A stretch of 64,000 nt of DNA from Desulfobacter sp. (GCA_028768545.1 CP054838.1:1-64000); one strand, 5' to 3'; shown: positions 1-9,279, counted from the stretch's first letter. Made by a program: numbers and translations. Notes: generated from the sequence alone by a model not told the origin.

Positions 1-1331
1 CGTTCAAAATTCTGTGTCAGTTGAATGAAAGCTGATATACTCAGCTAAATAAGGAGAACTGACATGACCGAAGAAAACACCGAATTTGATTTTCAAAAAG
101 CCCTTAAAGGCATCCAGGAAGGTAAACCCTTCACAGGTAAGGGCGGCGTCCTTACATCATTAATCAAAAATCTTGCTGAAGCTGCTCTTGAAGGAGAGTT
201 GGAGTCCCATCTCGGGCAGGAAGTTTCTGCCAACCGCCGTAATGGAAAAAGCAAAAAGACCATTAAATCCCTGGATGATAAATTTGAGCTAAAAACCCCG
301 CGTGACAGGGCCGGAACCTTCTCTCCACAGATCGTCAAAAAACATCAGACAACGCTCAGCGATGAAATTGAAAGAAAGATAATAGCCCTTTACGGCCTGG
401 GCATGAGTTATAATGATATGGCTTCCCATTTACAGGAAATCTATGGACTTGAGATTTCAAATGCCACTCTGAGCACCATTACCGATAAAATCATCCATAC
501 CGTCAAAGAATGGCAGGCCAGGCCGTTGGAAAATGTGTACCCAATCGTATGGCTTGATGCCATACATTATAAAGTACGAGAAAACGGAAAGGTCGGCAGC
601 AAGGCCGTTTACACAATTCTTGGGGTGAATATCGAGGGCCGCAAAGAGGTTCTTGGGCTGTACATATCCGAGAATGAGGGTGCGAACTTCTGGCTGCAGG
701 TGTTAACAGACCTTTCAAACCGAGGGGTAAAAGATATCCTGATTGCCTGTGTTGATGGTCTAAAAGGTTTTCCCGAGGCCATTGAGACCATATTCCCGGA
801 CACAGAAGTTCAACTCTGCGTAGTCCACCAGATCCGAAATTCATTGAAATACGTTGGTTCCAAAAATAAAAAAGAATTTATGGCAGATCTAAAACGTGTT
901 TATAAAGCGGTCAATAAGGATCTGGCCGAAGAAGAACTGGATATCTTGGAAAATAAATGGAATGACAAATACCCGATTGTGATAAAATCCTGGCGGAACA
1001 ACTGGGAACGCCTCAGTCATTTCTTTAAATATCCAGAAGAGATTCGACGGATAATATACACCACAAATACCATTGAGGCTGTGCATCGACAGTTTCGAAA
1101 ACTGACCAAAACAAAGGGATCATTCCCGAACCAGGACAGCCTGTTAAAGCTGCTTTACATGGGGATCCAGAACGCCAGTAAAAAATGGACAATGCCGATT
1201 CAAAATTGGTCACTGACAATTTCCCAGTTGGCAATTTTCTTTGAAGGCCGGCTGGATAAAGAGCTGGGAATTTGATAGGGATTTATTTACAGATGGAAAA
1301 GATGGTTCCAGGAACTCCACTCCAGCAAAAG
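1..1331 (+). mobile_element. IS256-family element, copy 1, 3'-truncated
   Basis: Nearly identical to the complete copy at 38670-40120; I see about five base differences over the shared length. The window opens about five bases inside its left inverted repeat. Similarity to the other copy stops after the nonamer CAGCAAAAG (1323-1331), which is also present inside the IS630 element at 25096-25978, and the sequence continues there as IS630. The last ~113 bp of IS256, including the right inverted repeat, are therefore missing, and this copy should not be mobile by itself. Confidence 0.9.
64..1275 (+). CDS. IS256-family transposase
   Basis: A 403-residue DDE transposase of the IS256 (mutator-like) family, the usual length. 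The catalytic triad can be placed at D165 (WLDAIHYK), D231 (CVDGLKGF) and E338 (TTNTIEAVHRQFR), the last lying in the conserved TTNxIE block. AAGGAG lies just upstream of the ATG. It differs from the copy at 38738-39949 by one residue that I can see (D72 here, G72 there). The protein looks intact, but its element has lost the right end, so it could act only on other copies, for instance the complete one. Confidence 0.95.
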   Translation: MTEENTEFDFQKALKGIQEGKPFTGKGGVLTSLIKNLAEAALEGELESHLGQEVSANRRNGKSKKTIKSLDDKFELKTPRDRAGTFSPQIVKKHQTTLSDEIERKIIALYGLGMSYNDMASHLQEIYGLEISNATLSTITDKIIHTVKEWQARPLENVYPIVWLDAIHYKVRENGKVGSKAVYTILGVNIEGRKEVLGLYISENEGANFWLQVLTDLSNRGVKDILIACVDGLKGFPEAIETIFPDTEVQLCVVHQIRNSLKYVGSKNKKEFMADLKRVYKAVNKDLAEEELDILENKWNDKYPIVIKSWRNNWERLSHFFKYPEEIRRIIYTTNTIEAVHRQFRKLTKTKGSFPNQDSLLKLLYMGIQNASKKWTMPIQNWSLTISQLAIFFEGRLDKELGI

Positions 1332-1838
1332 AAAGGCATATCTTCGTCTTCGTGAACGTTATGTACGTCGTTGCAAAACGTTTGTTTATGTTGATGAAAG
1401 CGGCTTTTCGCCTTATACAACCCGTCGCTATGGATATGCTCTCAAAGGGCAGCGTGTTCATGGTTTGATTGCAGGAACAAAGCACCCTCGAACGTCTTTG
1501 ATTGCTGCCCGCATCGAATATAGTTTTGAAGAACCATTTTTGTTTCAGGGAACATGCAATGCGGATATCTTTAATGCTTGGATCGAACACCAGTTGAGTC
1601 CACATCTGAACGATAATCATGTCGTTGTGATGGATAACGCATCCTTCCACAAGGGCGAAGAAACCAAATATTTGATAGAAAGAACTGGTGCAGCTCTTTT
1701 GTTTTTGCCCCCGTATTCACCGGATCTCAATCCGATTGAACACGATTTTGCGGCCCTAAAAACCATCCGTGAATACAATGAAAACGAAACGATTGATGAA
1801 ATTATCAGGATGTATAAATAATTATCGGCATTGCTATA
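1323..1838 (+). mobile_element. IS630-family element, 5'-truncated, fused to IS256
   Basis: From 1323 the sequence matches the 3' part of the complete IS630 element at 25096-25978 (there on the minus strand), ending in GGCATTGCTA followed by a TA dinucleotide (1837-1838), the usual IS630 target. The first ORF and the start of the second are gone. The junction with IS256 falls in the shared nonamer CAGCAAAAG, which suggests recombination at microhomology or a repeat-induced assembly join. Confidence 0.85.
1324..1821 (+). pseudogene. IS630 transposase, 5'-truncated remnant
   Basis: The reading frame entering from the IS256 junction encodes the C-terminal catalytic part of an IS630/Tc1-mariner transposase: first Asp in YVDESGFSPY, second Asp in VVMDNASFHKG, and the Glu in PPYSPDLNPIEHDF. 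It matches the C-terminal part of the complete copy at 25111-25943 without a difference that I can see. All three acidic residues remain, but the N-terminal helix-turn-helix ORF and the natural start are lost. An internal ATG at 1465 would give only 118 residues, so no functional transposase is expected. Confidence 0.85.
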
Positions 1839-1906
1839 CATTGGTGATGATTGCCATGATGTTCTCAATTGTTAAAGGGTTTGGCAAAGATTTAAAAAAC
1901 AAATAA
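1839..1906 (+). pseudogene. C-terminal remnant of an unidentified protein cut by IS630
   Basis: Directly after the IS630 target TA, one open frame reads LVMIAMMFSIVKGFGKDLKN and stops at TAA 1904-1906. The hydrophobic stretch followed by a lysine-rich tail resembles the end of a membrane protein whose upstream part has been displaced. A strong terminator follows within 30 bp, as expected behind a real gene. It is too short to identify. Confidence 0.4.
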
Positions 1907-1931
1907 TTTTTATTTAAAAAGACAATTAAAA

Positions 1932-1980
1932 CGGGTGTGAGACCGGAAAAACCCATTCCGGTTTCACACCCGCTTTTTTA
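1932..1980 (+). terminator. Rho-independent terminator
   Basis: A GC-rich hairpin (left arm begins CGGGTGTGAGACCGGA, right arm mirrors it with one mismatch, ending at 1972) is followed by CTTTTTTA. It sits behind the gene remnant ending at 1906 and probably served that gene. The next gene (2055-3143) converges on it from the other strand. Confidence 0.85.
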
Positions 1981-2054
1981 TTTTCCCCGCCCCCTTTGAT
2001 GACTTCACCCCCTGGGTAAAAAAATACGATTGATTAGTCTGTCAGCCATTATGT

Positions 2055-3143
2055 CTAATCAATTCTAATCAATTTTGATTCAACCTTGTCAGCCAATCTG
2101 TATTTTCCGATTCGATCGTTGTGCAGACTGCCCAGGTAAAGATACCCCTGATGTTCCCGGGCAGACGTGATCTCTTTGAGGTGTTCGCCTGTGGGATCGT
2201 GCAGGCATTGGGTGATCTTCCCCTGTTCATCCAATGCCAGAACCAGCCCATAGGGTGTGGGCTTGGGCCACAGGGCTTTGGGCAATTTGGATATAAGGGC
2301 TTTTAAAAAAGGAAAGGGATGAGTCTGGTCCACAATTTTATTGCGAACCGTAAAAAGGGCCAGCCAGAATCTTCCCTTATGATTACTGGAAATATTGTCT
2401 GGAAATCCCGGCAGATTATCAATAAATATTTCATGGGTACCGGATTTGGGTCCTTTTAACCAATAACGAACAATCCTGTAGCGGTAGGTCTCATTAATCA
2501 GAACAAAATCTTCCTGCTCGGACAGGGCCACGCCATTGGCAAAATAAAGGGATTTTAACAAAACCTTTACCCGGCCTGTGGCAGGATCGTAGCTGAGGAA
2601 CCTGCCGTGGGGTTTTGATTCTAAAAGATCATAAAGATACTCATCCGGTCCAAATTTGGCACTTGCATCCGTAAAATAGATGATCCCGTCACTGCCAATG
2701 TCCAAGGCATCGGTAAACTTAAAATCCAGGTCGTCTGCCGATCTTGCCAGAACCGTAATTTTTCCCTGGGGATTAATGGAGAGCAGTCCCTGATAGCCAT
2801 CGCAGACAATCAGGTTGTCATTTAGATCAAATTTCATACCCAAAGGACGACCTTTGGTATCTGCAAAGGGTTTAAGCCGGCCATCGGGCAGAAGGCAGAT
2901 AATTTTCCCATCCTGGGTTCCCCCGTAGACACGGCCTTGTCTATCCACGGCCACCTCTTCAGGCCCGTTAATCTCTCCCAAAGCCAAAAGCTGGGCCGTT
3001 TGCAAAAGCCCGGCTGACGCCTGCAAACGGGTAAAGTCCCGGGGCTCGGGCGGGAAATACGCTGCCGGATCAATTGGAGCGGGTTGAAGAAAAAAAATAA
3101 TAATTGCCAAAATGACAAGCGTGGCGGCAAATGCCTTTTTCAT
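2055..3143 (-). CDS. Strictosidine synthase-like / SMP-30 beta-propeller protein
   Basis: A 362-residue protein with an N-terminal hydrophobic signal or anchor (residues ~4-20), so it is probably exported or membrane-anchored. The rest has repeated propeller blades such as GPEEVAVDRQGRVYGG, ALDIGSDGIIYFTDAS and FPDNISSNHKGRFWLAL, typical of the strictosidine synthase/APMAP/gluconolactonase superfamily. FTDAS and FPDN match the conserved blades of that family. Bacterial members are assigned as lactonases or hydrolases, but the substrate cannot be read from sequence. GAGGTTTGAGCC precedes the ATG. It stands 65 bp downstream of rsgA on the same strand and may be co-transcribed with it. Confidence 0.75.
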   Translation of the reverse strand: MKKAFAATLVILAIIIFFLQPAPIDPAAYFPPEPRDFTRLQASAGLLQTAQLLALGEINGPEEVAVDRQGRVYGGTQDGKIICLLPDGRLKPFADTKGRPLGMKFDLNDNLIVCDGYQGLLSINPQGKITVLARSADDLDFKFTDALDIGSDGIIYFTDASAKFGPDEYLYDLLESKPHGRFLSYDPATGRVKVLLKSLYFANGVALSEQEDFVLINETYRYRIVRYWLKGPKSGTHEIFIDNLPGFPDNISSNHKGRFWLALFTVRNKIVDQTHPFPFLKALISKLPKALWPKPTPYGLVLALDEQGKITQCLHDPTGEHLKEITSAREHQGYLYLGSLHNDRIGKYRLADKVESKLIRID

Positions 3144-3208
3144 GGCTCAAACCTCCTTTGTAAAATCGGGATGGCCTTTTTTCACCTGCTGCCCTTCAAT
3201 ACCATGGC

Positions 3209-4153
3209 CTATCTTCGGGTTTTGAACCGGGCATCCCCGGCCTCAAGCTGGTCAAGGATACCAATATAGGTCTCATAGCGTTCCCGGGTGATTATTTTGC
3301 TCTCAACCCGTTCGAGCACGGCGCAGCCAGGTTCGCTGCGGTGGCGGCAGTCCCCGAAACGGCAGCGGCTTTCCATGGCCTCTTCAAACCCCGGAAAATA
3401 CCCTGCAAGGTCCTGGGTTGAGATATCCACCAGTCCGAATTCGTTAAACCCAGGGGTGTCCACAAGTTCTCCCCCGCCCGGCAGTGAATGAAGGGTCGAG
3501 ACCGTGGTGGAGTTGCACCCTCTTTTGCCGGCCTCATAGAGTTGGCCGACCTTGAGATCCAGAGTCGGGCAGATGGCATTGAGCAGGCTGCTTTTGCCCA
3601 CCCCGGTAATACCCACAAAAAAACTGCGAAACCCCTGTCCCAAAAACAAGGTCAAGGCGTCAAGCCCCTCTCCTGTCTCTGCGCTGACAACAAAAATATC
3701 CACAATCCCTGAATAAACAGCCCTAATTTCAGCAACAAAGGATTCAGCCGCTTCAAGATCCTTCTTGTTGATCACCAGCACTGGTAAAAGGTCGGCCTCT
3801 CTTGCAGCCACAATGGCCTGGTCAATATATCCGGGGGTCGGCAACGGCAGGGGGGAGACCACCACACCGAGAACGTCCAGGTTGGCCCCGATGGTCCGGA
3901 CACTGCCCCTGGAATCCCTTCGGCAAAGTGTTGTTTTACGCGGCAGCCGGGTAAGACGCTGGCTATGGACCACCACCGAGTCTCCCACAACATGGCCCTC
4001 ACGCCGTTTCACCTTGATTTTTTGCCTTTCCCCCGATGCAAACAAGACATCCACGGCAACCCCATGATGGGCAACGATCAGGCCTTTTTGACCCGGAACA
4101 GAACCCGGTGGATTTTTTTTCTTAATATTCAACCGTAAATCTCCATTACTCAT
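3209..4153 (-). CDS. rsgA: Ribosome small subunit-dependent GTPase RsgA
   Basis: Circularly permuted GTPase that assists late 30S subunit maturation. An N-terminal OB-fold region (~20-95) precedes the G domain in the order G4 NKKD (~129-132), G1 GITGVGKSS (~181-189), G3 DTPGF (~232-236), which is diagnostic for RsgA/YjeQ. A C-terminal zinc knuckle with C264, C269, H271 and C277 follows. I chose the ATG at 4153 (314 residues), which overlaps the end of dbpA by 8 bp; an open frame extends to 4300 but has no family similarity. G1 has ITG where many homologues have QSG. Pairing with a ribosome-related helicase makes functional sense. Confidence 0.93.
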   Translation of the reverse strand: MSNGDLRLNIKKKNPPGSVPGQKGLIVAHHGVAVDVLFASGERQKIKVKRREGHVVGDSVVVHSQRLTRLPRKTTLCRRDSRGSVRTIGANLDVLGVVVSPLPLPTPGYIDQAIVAAREADLLPVLVINKKDLEAAESFVAEIRAVYSGIVDIFVVSAETGEGLDALTLFLGQGFRSFFVGITGVGKSSLLNAICPTLDLKVGQLYEAGKRGCNSTTVSTLHSLPGGGELVDTPGFNEFGLVDISTQDLAGYFPGFEEAMESRCRFGDCRHRSEPGCAVLERVESKIITRERYETYIGILDQLEAGDARFKTRR

Positions 4154-5519
4154 GTCTGTGGACAATAAAATGCCTTCCTTTGATCTTATTTTTGGAAAGC
4201 GATTTTTCAGCCGTATCGGCCATGGTGCGTTCAATGGCAACGTAGGAATAATAATCAAAACAATTGATCTTGCCCACGCTGCCCCCGTCGATTCCCCCAT
4301 CCTTGGTCAGCGCCCCCAGGATATCTCCAGGCCGAAGCTTGACCTTGCGCCCGCCGTTGATGGAAAAGGTCACCATGGGAATGGCACTCTCCTGATCTGA
4401 AGGTTCAAGCATTTGAATATCAGAAACCTCAAAATCAGTACCCATCAGACGGTTGATCTCTTCGAGCCTGAAACGCTCCTGGGGTGCCATCAGGGAAAAA
4501 GCCATGCCCTCTTTCCCGGCCCGGCCGGTCCGGCCGATGCGATGGATATACACCTCGGGTTCAAAGGGAAGATCAAAATTAATGACCGCACTAAGCTCCG
4601 AAATATCAAGTCCCCTGGCAGCCACGTCCGTGGCCACTAAAATAGGGGTACTGCCATTGGAAAAACGAACCAGTATTTCGGTTCGATCCTTTTGTTCAAG
4701 GTCTCCGTGAATGGCCAGAGAGCAAAATCCTTTTGCCTTAAGAAAGGTTGAAAGAGACTTGCACTGCAGTTTGGTATTACAGAAAACCAGTGCCGAAGCC
4801 GGCTGATATGCCTCTAAAATCTGGGCTGTAGCCGCGGGCTTCCACTCAGGGCCGGACTCATAAAAATATTGGCGAATAACGTTGTCTTCATGCTCAGTAT
4901 CCACCTTCACCTGAAGGGCGGTTTTCTGAAACCGTGTACTTAAATCAAGGATCGGCTCTGGAAAAGTCGCTGAAAAAAGGAGGGTCTGACGAGTTTGGGG
5001 AACATAGGCCATGATCGCTTCAATGCTGTCGCTAAAGCCGATATCCAGCATTCGATCGGCCTCATCCAGAACAAGGGTTTTGACATGATCAAGATTCATT
5101 GTCCCGCGCTTTAAATGCTGTTCAATGCGCCCGGGAGTCCCCACCACAATATGTCCCTGATGCTCCAAAGAGATTTGCTGGGGCAAAAAAGGCACTCCGC
5201 CGCAGATGGTTACAATTTTAATATTATGTTTGAACCGGGCGATTCGCCTCAGCTCGCAGCTCACCTGCTCTGCCAATTCCCGGGTGGGACACATCACCAG
5301 GGCCTGCACCCTGAAATGCTTGACATTCAGCTTGTGCAGCAGGCCGATGCCAAAGGCTGCGGTCTTCCCGCTCCCTGTCTTGGCCTGGGCCAGCAGGTCC
5401 TGCCCTTTTAGCAGATGGGGCAAGCTGTGTTTCTGGACCGGAGTCATCTCCTGATATCCCAGGGTCTTAAGATTTTCGATCATTGGTTTGGTTAATGGTA
5501 ATACGGTAAAAGCAGTCAT
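4146..5519 (-). CDS. dbpA: DEAD-box ATP-dependent RNA helicase DbpA
   Basis: A 457-residue DEAD-box helicase with Q motif (TPVQ), motif I AKTGSGKT, Ia PTRELAEQ, motif II DEAD, motif III SAT and motif VI HRIGRTGRAG. The C-terminal DbpA RNA-binding domain (~375-450, with VKLRPGDILGAL and GKINCFDYYSYVAI) assigns it to DbpA, which binds 23S rRNA hairpin 92 during 50S assembly. It starts at ATG 5519 behind AAAGGGG. The 3' end overlaps rsgA by 8 bp, so the two ribosome-assembly genes probably form an operon. Length matches the family. Confidence 0.92.
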   Translation of the reverse strand: MTAFTVLPLTKPMIENLKTLGYQEMTPVQKHSLPHLLKGQDLLAQAKTGSGKTAAFGIGLLHKLNVKHFRVQALVMCPTRELAEQVSCELRRIARFKHNIKIVTICGGVPFLPQQISLEHQGHIVVGTPGRIEQHLKRGTMNLDHVKTLVLDEADRMLDIGFSDSIEAIMAYVPQTRQTLLFSATFPEPILDLSTRFQKTALQVKVDTEHEDNVIRQYFYESGPEWKPAATAQILEAYQPASALVFCNTKLQCKSLSTFLKAKGFCSLAIHGDLEQKDRTEILVRFSNGSTPILVATDVAARGLDISELSAVINFDLPFEPEVYIHRIGRTGRAGKEGMAFSLMAPQERFRLEEINRLMGTDFEVSDIQMLEPSDQESAIPMVTFSINGGRKVKLRPGDILGALTKDGGIDGGSVGKINCFDYYSYVAIERTMADTAEKSLSKNKIKGRHFIVHRHE

Positions 5520-5716
5520 GAACCCCTTTTTTTATTGAATACAGGCCCTGCAAGGCCTTTTTGTGTTTTTGTATCACACCCGGCAATCTTGGGTTTAAAC
5601 TTACAAATATAAAAATGAATCATAGATATACCATATTCAAAGCTTGATTGTTATGTTTTACACGACTATGGTTTACACTGGTATCAAAAAACCCAGACTC
5701 AATAAAAGGATAAACA

Positions 5717-6163
5717 ATGAAAAAACTTGGGGTTTCAATCATCAGTTGTTTCATATTTTTTTCCTGTGCAGGGCAACGCCCGGAGAATTTAGGCATCCAC
5801 CACAACCAGCTGGCCGGCTGCCCGGGCAAACCCAATTGTGTTTCCAGCCAGGCCCCGGATAAAGACCATTTTGTGGCACCCATGACCTATCAGAATGAAA
5901 AGGCGGCGGCGATGGCACGGTTAAAATCAGTCATCAACTCTTTTCAACGAACACAGATTGTTGGGGAAACTAAAAATTATCTTCATGTTGAATGCCGGTC
6001 GGCAGTCATGGGGTTTGTCGATGATCTGGAATTTTATTTTCCAAAAGAAAAAAAGATTCACCTGCGCTCGGCCGCACGATTGGGATATTTTGATTTTGGG
6101 GTGAACCGCAAACGGGCCGAAAAAATTAGGACCCTTTTTAGGGAAAAGACAACCGCCCCATAA
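5717..6163 (+). CDS. DUF1499 family lipoprotein
   Basis: A 148-residue protein with a lipoprotein-type signal peptide (hydrophobic residues 4-15, Cys at 17 in FFSCAG), so it is probably lipid-anchored in the envelope. The mature part has the DUF1499 hallmark CPGKPNCVSS (~37-46) and later YLHVECRSAVMGFVDDLEF and LRSAARLGYFDFGVNRKR. The function of DUF1499 is not established. AAAGGATAAACA precedes the ATG. Transcribed alone: the dbpA operon diverges on the left and the next gene converges on the right. Confidence 0.85.
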   Translation: MKKLGVSIISCFIFFSCAGQRPENLGIHHNQLAGCPGKPNCVSSQAPDKDHFVAPMTYQNEKAAAMARLKSVINSFQRTQIVGETKNYLHVECRSAVMGFVDDLEFYFPKEKKIHLRSAARLGYFDFGVNRKRAEKIRTLFREKTTAP

Positions 6164-6176
6164 TATTCAATAAAAA

Positions 6177-7076
6177 TCATACAAAATGATTCTGGGTGGC
6201 CCAGACAGAGGCCTGGGTCCGGCTGTTCACCGCCAGTTTATTAAAAATATGGTTGATATGGCTTTTTACCGTATGGGGACTGATATTCAGGGATTGGGCA
6301 ATTTCCACATTGGTGGTGCCGCAGGCAAGGAGTTGAAGCACCTGGATTTCCCTTTGGCTTAAAGGTGAGGGCAATTGCGTGTTGGCCTCATCTTGCAGCC
6401 CCTCTTTTATGGCGGATAAATGCGCTAACTTTTTTTCCAGGTTTTCAATATATTGATTGGCTGAATTTAAATCAGACATATTCTGAGTGTTATCGATATC
6501 CAAAGCAATGGTGGAAAGCAGTTTGCCCTCATTATCATGGATGGGGAAAACGGCTTTTTCCTGGACCGGCAGGTTGATATACGGACAGCGTCCAGGCGTG
6601 GTCCGCTGTCTGCTGAGCATGGCGGCAAAGGCCATGCAGGTGCCAAAGCCGCACTCATTGCAATTGGTCTGGGGCAGCAGCTTCAATATCTGGGTGAGGG
6701 ATGTCTGGCTGAAAAATTTATACCGGGGAGAGATCATTTCCTTTTGATGGTAGACCTGGTTTAAAAACCCCATCAAACCAATGATCAAGGCCCGTGCATC
6801 CTCACTGTCATCCACCGGGGAAACAAGGCCTTTATCAGGACGAAGCACACAAAGCACATGGTCAAAATTAAACCGGATATGGGGTGGATTTTCAAATAAT
6901 TGTGCTTTTTTTGCCACGACATTGATATAGGGAAATAAAAATGTAACATCCCTGGAAAACTCAAATTCCGCCATCATATACGCCTTGAGCTTAAATGCGG
7001 TCCGGGTTCTGGGCCCCCTGCCCATGGCGCATACCCGCAAGCTGTGAAACCCTATATTTGAATTCTGTGACCCCAT
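6177..7076 (-). CDS. LuxR-type regulator with CFeSP-like 4Fe-4S domain
   Basis: A 299-residue regulator. The N-terminal ~110 residues form an uncharacterised domain (FSRDVTFLFPYINVVA). At ~134-170 comes a four-cysteine module, LLPQTNCNECGFGTCMAFA then RCPYI, the pattern of the PF04060 Fe-S domain of corrinoid iron-sulfur proteins. A coiled stretch (~205-230) leads to a LuxR helix-turn-helix (~237-295: LSQREIQVLQLLACGTTNVE, then SPHTVKSHINHIF). It is likely a DNA-binding protein whose activity depends on a bound Fe-S cluster; this is inference. A start at 6977 has a better ribosome site (AAGG), but the upstream segment reads like part of the domain. Probable partners are the genes at 7638-9942. 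Confidence 0.7.
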   Translation of the reverse strand: MGSQNSNIGFHSLRVCAMGRGPRTRTAFKLKAYMMAEFEFSRDVTFLFPYINVVAKKAQLFENPPHIRFNFDHVLCVLRPDKGLVSPVDDSEDARALIIGLMGFLNQVYHQKEMISPRYKFFSQTSLTQILKLLPQTNCNECGFGTCMAFAAMLSRQRTTPGRCPYINLPVQEKAVFPIHDNEGKLLSTIALDIDNTQNMSDLNSANQYIENLEKKLAHLSAIKEGLQDEANTQLPSPLSQREIQVLQLLACGTTNVEIAQSLNISPHTVKSHINHIFNKLAVNSRTQASVWATQNHFV

Positions 7077-7637
7077 GAACGCCTGTCCAATTATTATTTT
7101 TTATCACCATAGGGTAGATGATTTCGGATGTCAACAGATCTGCTCTGCCCCTGATCCACCATACAGCACCACCTTTTTCGTTGCCTGCGTTTGCTCCTCC
7201 CTGGGGAGTATGACTTATACACCTCACTTGTCGCTCGCTTAGCGCCACAATATGGTAGCTTGCTGGTGGCCAGGAAAGCACGGAATATCCCCATATTTAA
7301 GCAAATATGAAATTAGGCGGCGGATTTGGGTCTGCCTGATCTGCCATCAGGTTACCACGGGTTTATTGAATCGTTTGCTCCCTGCAAGTATGGTTTTTCC
7401 ACCCCGGTTGCCAGGTTTGGTCCCCCAACAGGGCCGCCGGCCGAAAAAAAGCCCCCCCATTTAAACCAATATAAGATCCGTCAATGGGGTAAACTGGCCA
7501 GATCAAAGTTGAGCCGTACCATAAATTTCATATTTTTTTTTAAAAATCACCCAAATGGGGGATGTTTTCATACACAAGTTAAGGTTAATTCAATACACTA
7601 GCAGGGTAAATGGACAACAAGATAAAGGAAATCGCAT
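7077..7637. other. Intergenic region between divergent genes
   Basis: About 560 bp between the LuxR/Fe-S regulator (minus) and the DUF3786 gene (plus), so it should carry both promoters. Open frames in it (e.g. 7326-7601) have no recognisable domain, atypical composition and no ribosome site. I cannot assign a specific promoter or operator by eye. Confidence 0.4.
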
Positions 7638-8270
7638 ATGAGTGAACATTCAAAAATATTTGAAACCCACTACCAGAACTATTGCAGACAAATTCAAGCC
7701 ATTGATCTGGATGCCATAAAAAAACGGCTGAACATTCAAGTAAAAAACAATATTGCCCATGTTCGGCTTTTCGATCAAACCTATCAGGTCTCGGGCCGGG
7801 GCATTTTTGATGAGGCCAATAAAAAGGCAGACTATGTCACCTGCGTTATTTTATCCAAATATCTTTTGAACTGCCCGGATCAATCCTATTTGGATGCTGA
7901 TTGGTGCACATTTCGTGATTTTAAAAAAGAATCTCATTTCACCAATGCCAACTTTTTCAATTCAGATACCACCCGGAAAATCATCGACTTTTTTTCCGGC
8001 CGGTTAATTGAGCTTAAAACAGCGGCCGAACACATACAGGGGGTTAACGAGCAAACAGACCTGGCCTATGACCTGTCTTTTTCATTTACCGCCCTGCCCC
8101 GATTATCCCTGCTGCTGCTGGTAAACGAGGCAGATGACGATTTTCCTGCCGACTGCAAGGTCTTGTTCCAGCGGCAGGGGGAATATTATCTGGATCCGGA
8201 ATCTCTGGCCATGACCAGCGGACTTTTGGCCCAAAAACTAATCCGTGCGGACGAAACCAAAGGAGATTAA
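7638..8270 (+). CDS. DUF3786 domain protein
   Basis: A 210-residue protein resembling DUF3786: VRLFDQTYQVSGRGIF, a central VILSKYLLNC segment, TFRDFKKESHFTNANFF, and a C-terminal SFTALPRLSLLLLVNEADDD. The last pattern, a pair of prolines with a hydrophobic strand and acidic tail, recurs in the next gene. No cysteine-rich motif and no signal peptide, so it is probably cytosolic. The function of DUF3786 is unknown; it often occurs with CFeSP-type Fe-S domains in anaerobes. The ATG follows AAAGGAAATCGCAT. The next gene starts 4 bp downstream, so they are co-transcribed. Confidence 0.7.
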   Translation: MSEHSKIFETHYQNYCRQIQAIDLDAIKKRLNIQVKNNIAHVRLFDQTYQVSGRGIFDEANKKADYVTCVILSKYLLNCPDQSYLDADWCTFRDFKKESHFTNANFFNSDTTRKIIDFFSGRLIELKTAAEHIQGVNEQTDLAYDLSFSFTALPRLSLLLLVNEADDDFPADCKVLFQRQGEYYLDPESLAMTSGLLAQKLIRADETKGD

Positions 8271-8274
8271 ACCA

Positions 8275-9078
8275 ATGGCTGAATTTAAAAACACCATGGA
8301 TGTCTTTAAAATATTGAAAAAAACCAATTGCCGAAAATGCAACAAACCCACCTGCCTGGCTTTTGCTGCGGCGGTTTTCCAGGGGCAGATCGCCTTGAGC
8401 GAATGCCCGTTCATTAATAAAGAGTTACTTGAAAAATATGGGTCTCAAAAATTAGAATATGAATCTGCGCCTGAGCAGGACTATATCAAGGTGATGGGCC
8501 AGCTGAAAGACCGGATAAAAAAAATCGATCTTGAATCAAGAGCTGAACCTCTGGGCGCAAAATTTTCAAAAGGCAGACTCACCTTGAAAATTTTCGGCAA
8601 AGACTTTGGCATTGATGAAAAAGGGGAAATCTCAACAGATATTCATGTCAACCAATGGATCGCCCCGCCCGTATACAACTATATCCTCAACAGCAAAGGC
8701 CTCCCTTTGACAGGATCATGGGTGCCTTTCAGGGAACTTAAAACATCCAAAGACTGGGCCCGTTTTTTTGAGTATCAATGTGTGGGGGCATTTAAACAAG
8801 TGGCAGATACCAACCCCTCTTTTTTCAAAGACATCATAGAATTGTTCAACGGCAAACCTGTTCAGAATCATTATGATGCGGATATTTCTTTGATGATTCG
8901 TCCGTTGCCGCTGCTACCCATGCTGATTTGTTACAACCGTGCCGAGGATGGGCTGGAATCGGATCTGAACCTGTTTTTTGACGATAGCGCAGATAAAAAT
9001 CTGCCCATAGAAAACATTTATTCCCTGTCCACGGGCCTTGTCAATATGTTTAAACGCCTGGCCCAGACCCATGGCTGA
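8275..9078 (+). CDS. CFeSP-type Fe-S domain plus DUF3786 protein
   Basis: A 267-residue protein. An N-terminal four-cysteine module (LKKTNCRKCNKPTCLAFAAA then ECPFI, ~12-50) is of the same PF04060 type as in the regulator at 6177-7076. Then comes a DUF3786 domain (~75-265) with LTLKIFGKDFGIDEKGEIST, GSWVPFRELKTS and PLPLLPMLICYNRAEDGLES. It thus combines in one chain the two modules found separately next door. The start at 8275 is preceded by AAAGGAG and lies 4 bp after the previous stop. Likely role: an Fe-S protein of the same redox module. The biochemical activity is unknown. Confidence 0.75.
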   Translation: MAEFKNTMDVFKILKKTNCRKCNKPTCLAFAAAVFQGQIALSECPFINKELLEKYGSQKLEYESAPEQDYIKVMGQLKDRIKKIDLESRAEPLGAKFSKGRLTLKIFGKDFGIDEKGEISTDIHVNQWIAPPVYNYILNSKGLPLTGSWVPFRELKTSKDWARFFEYQCVGAFKQVADTNPSFFKDIIELFNGKPVQNHYDADISLMIRPLPLLPMLICYNRAEDGLESDLNLFFDDSADKNLPIENIYSLSTGLVNMFKRLAQTHG

Positions 9079-9279
9079 ATCCCTTGGGCCAGGGCCGTTT
9101 TGAATAATTGTCTTTTGGCTTGATTTCTTTGCACAGGCAAATTTTAACCCTTGAAGTAATATAGATATTTCTCTGGTTGAAATTTGCCAGGTTCAGACCG
9201 ATAGAATGCCCGTTGAACTCAAACCATGAGTGATCAGATCTCTCTTTAATATTCATCATTTAAGCTTGGGAGTCTATAT

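Noticed and set aside
1241..1468. Open frame bridging IS256 and IS630 as a fusion gene
   Set aside because: It is out of frame with both transposases and arises only from the junction.
7326..7601. Open frame in the 7077-7637 gap as a gene
   Set aside because: No ribosome site, no recognisable domain, odd Pro/Gly/Lys composition, and it overlaps the promoter region of the next gene.
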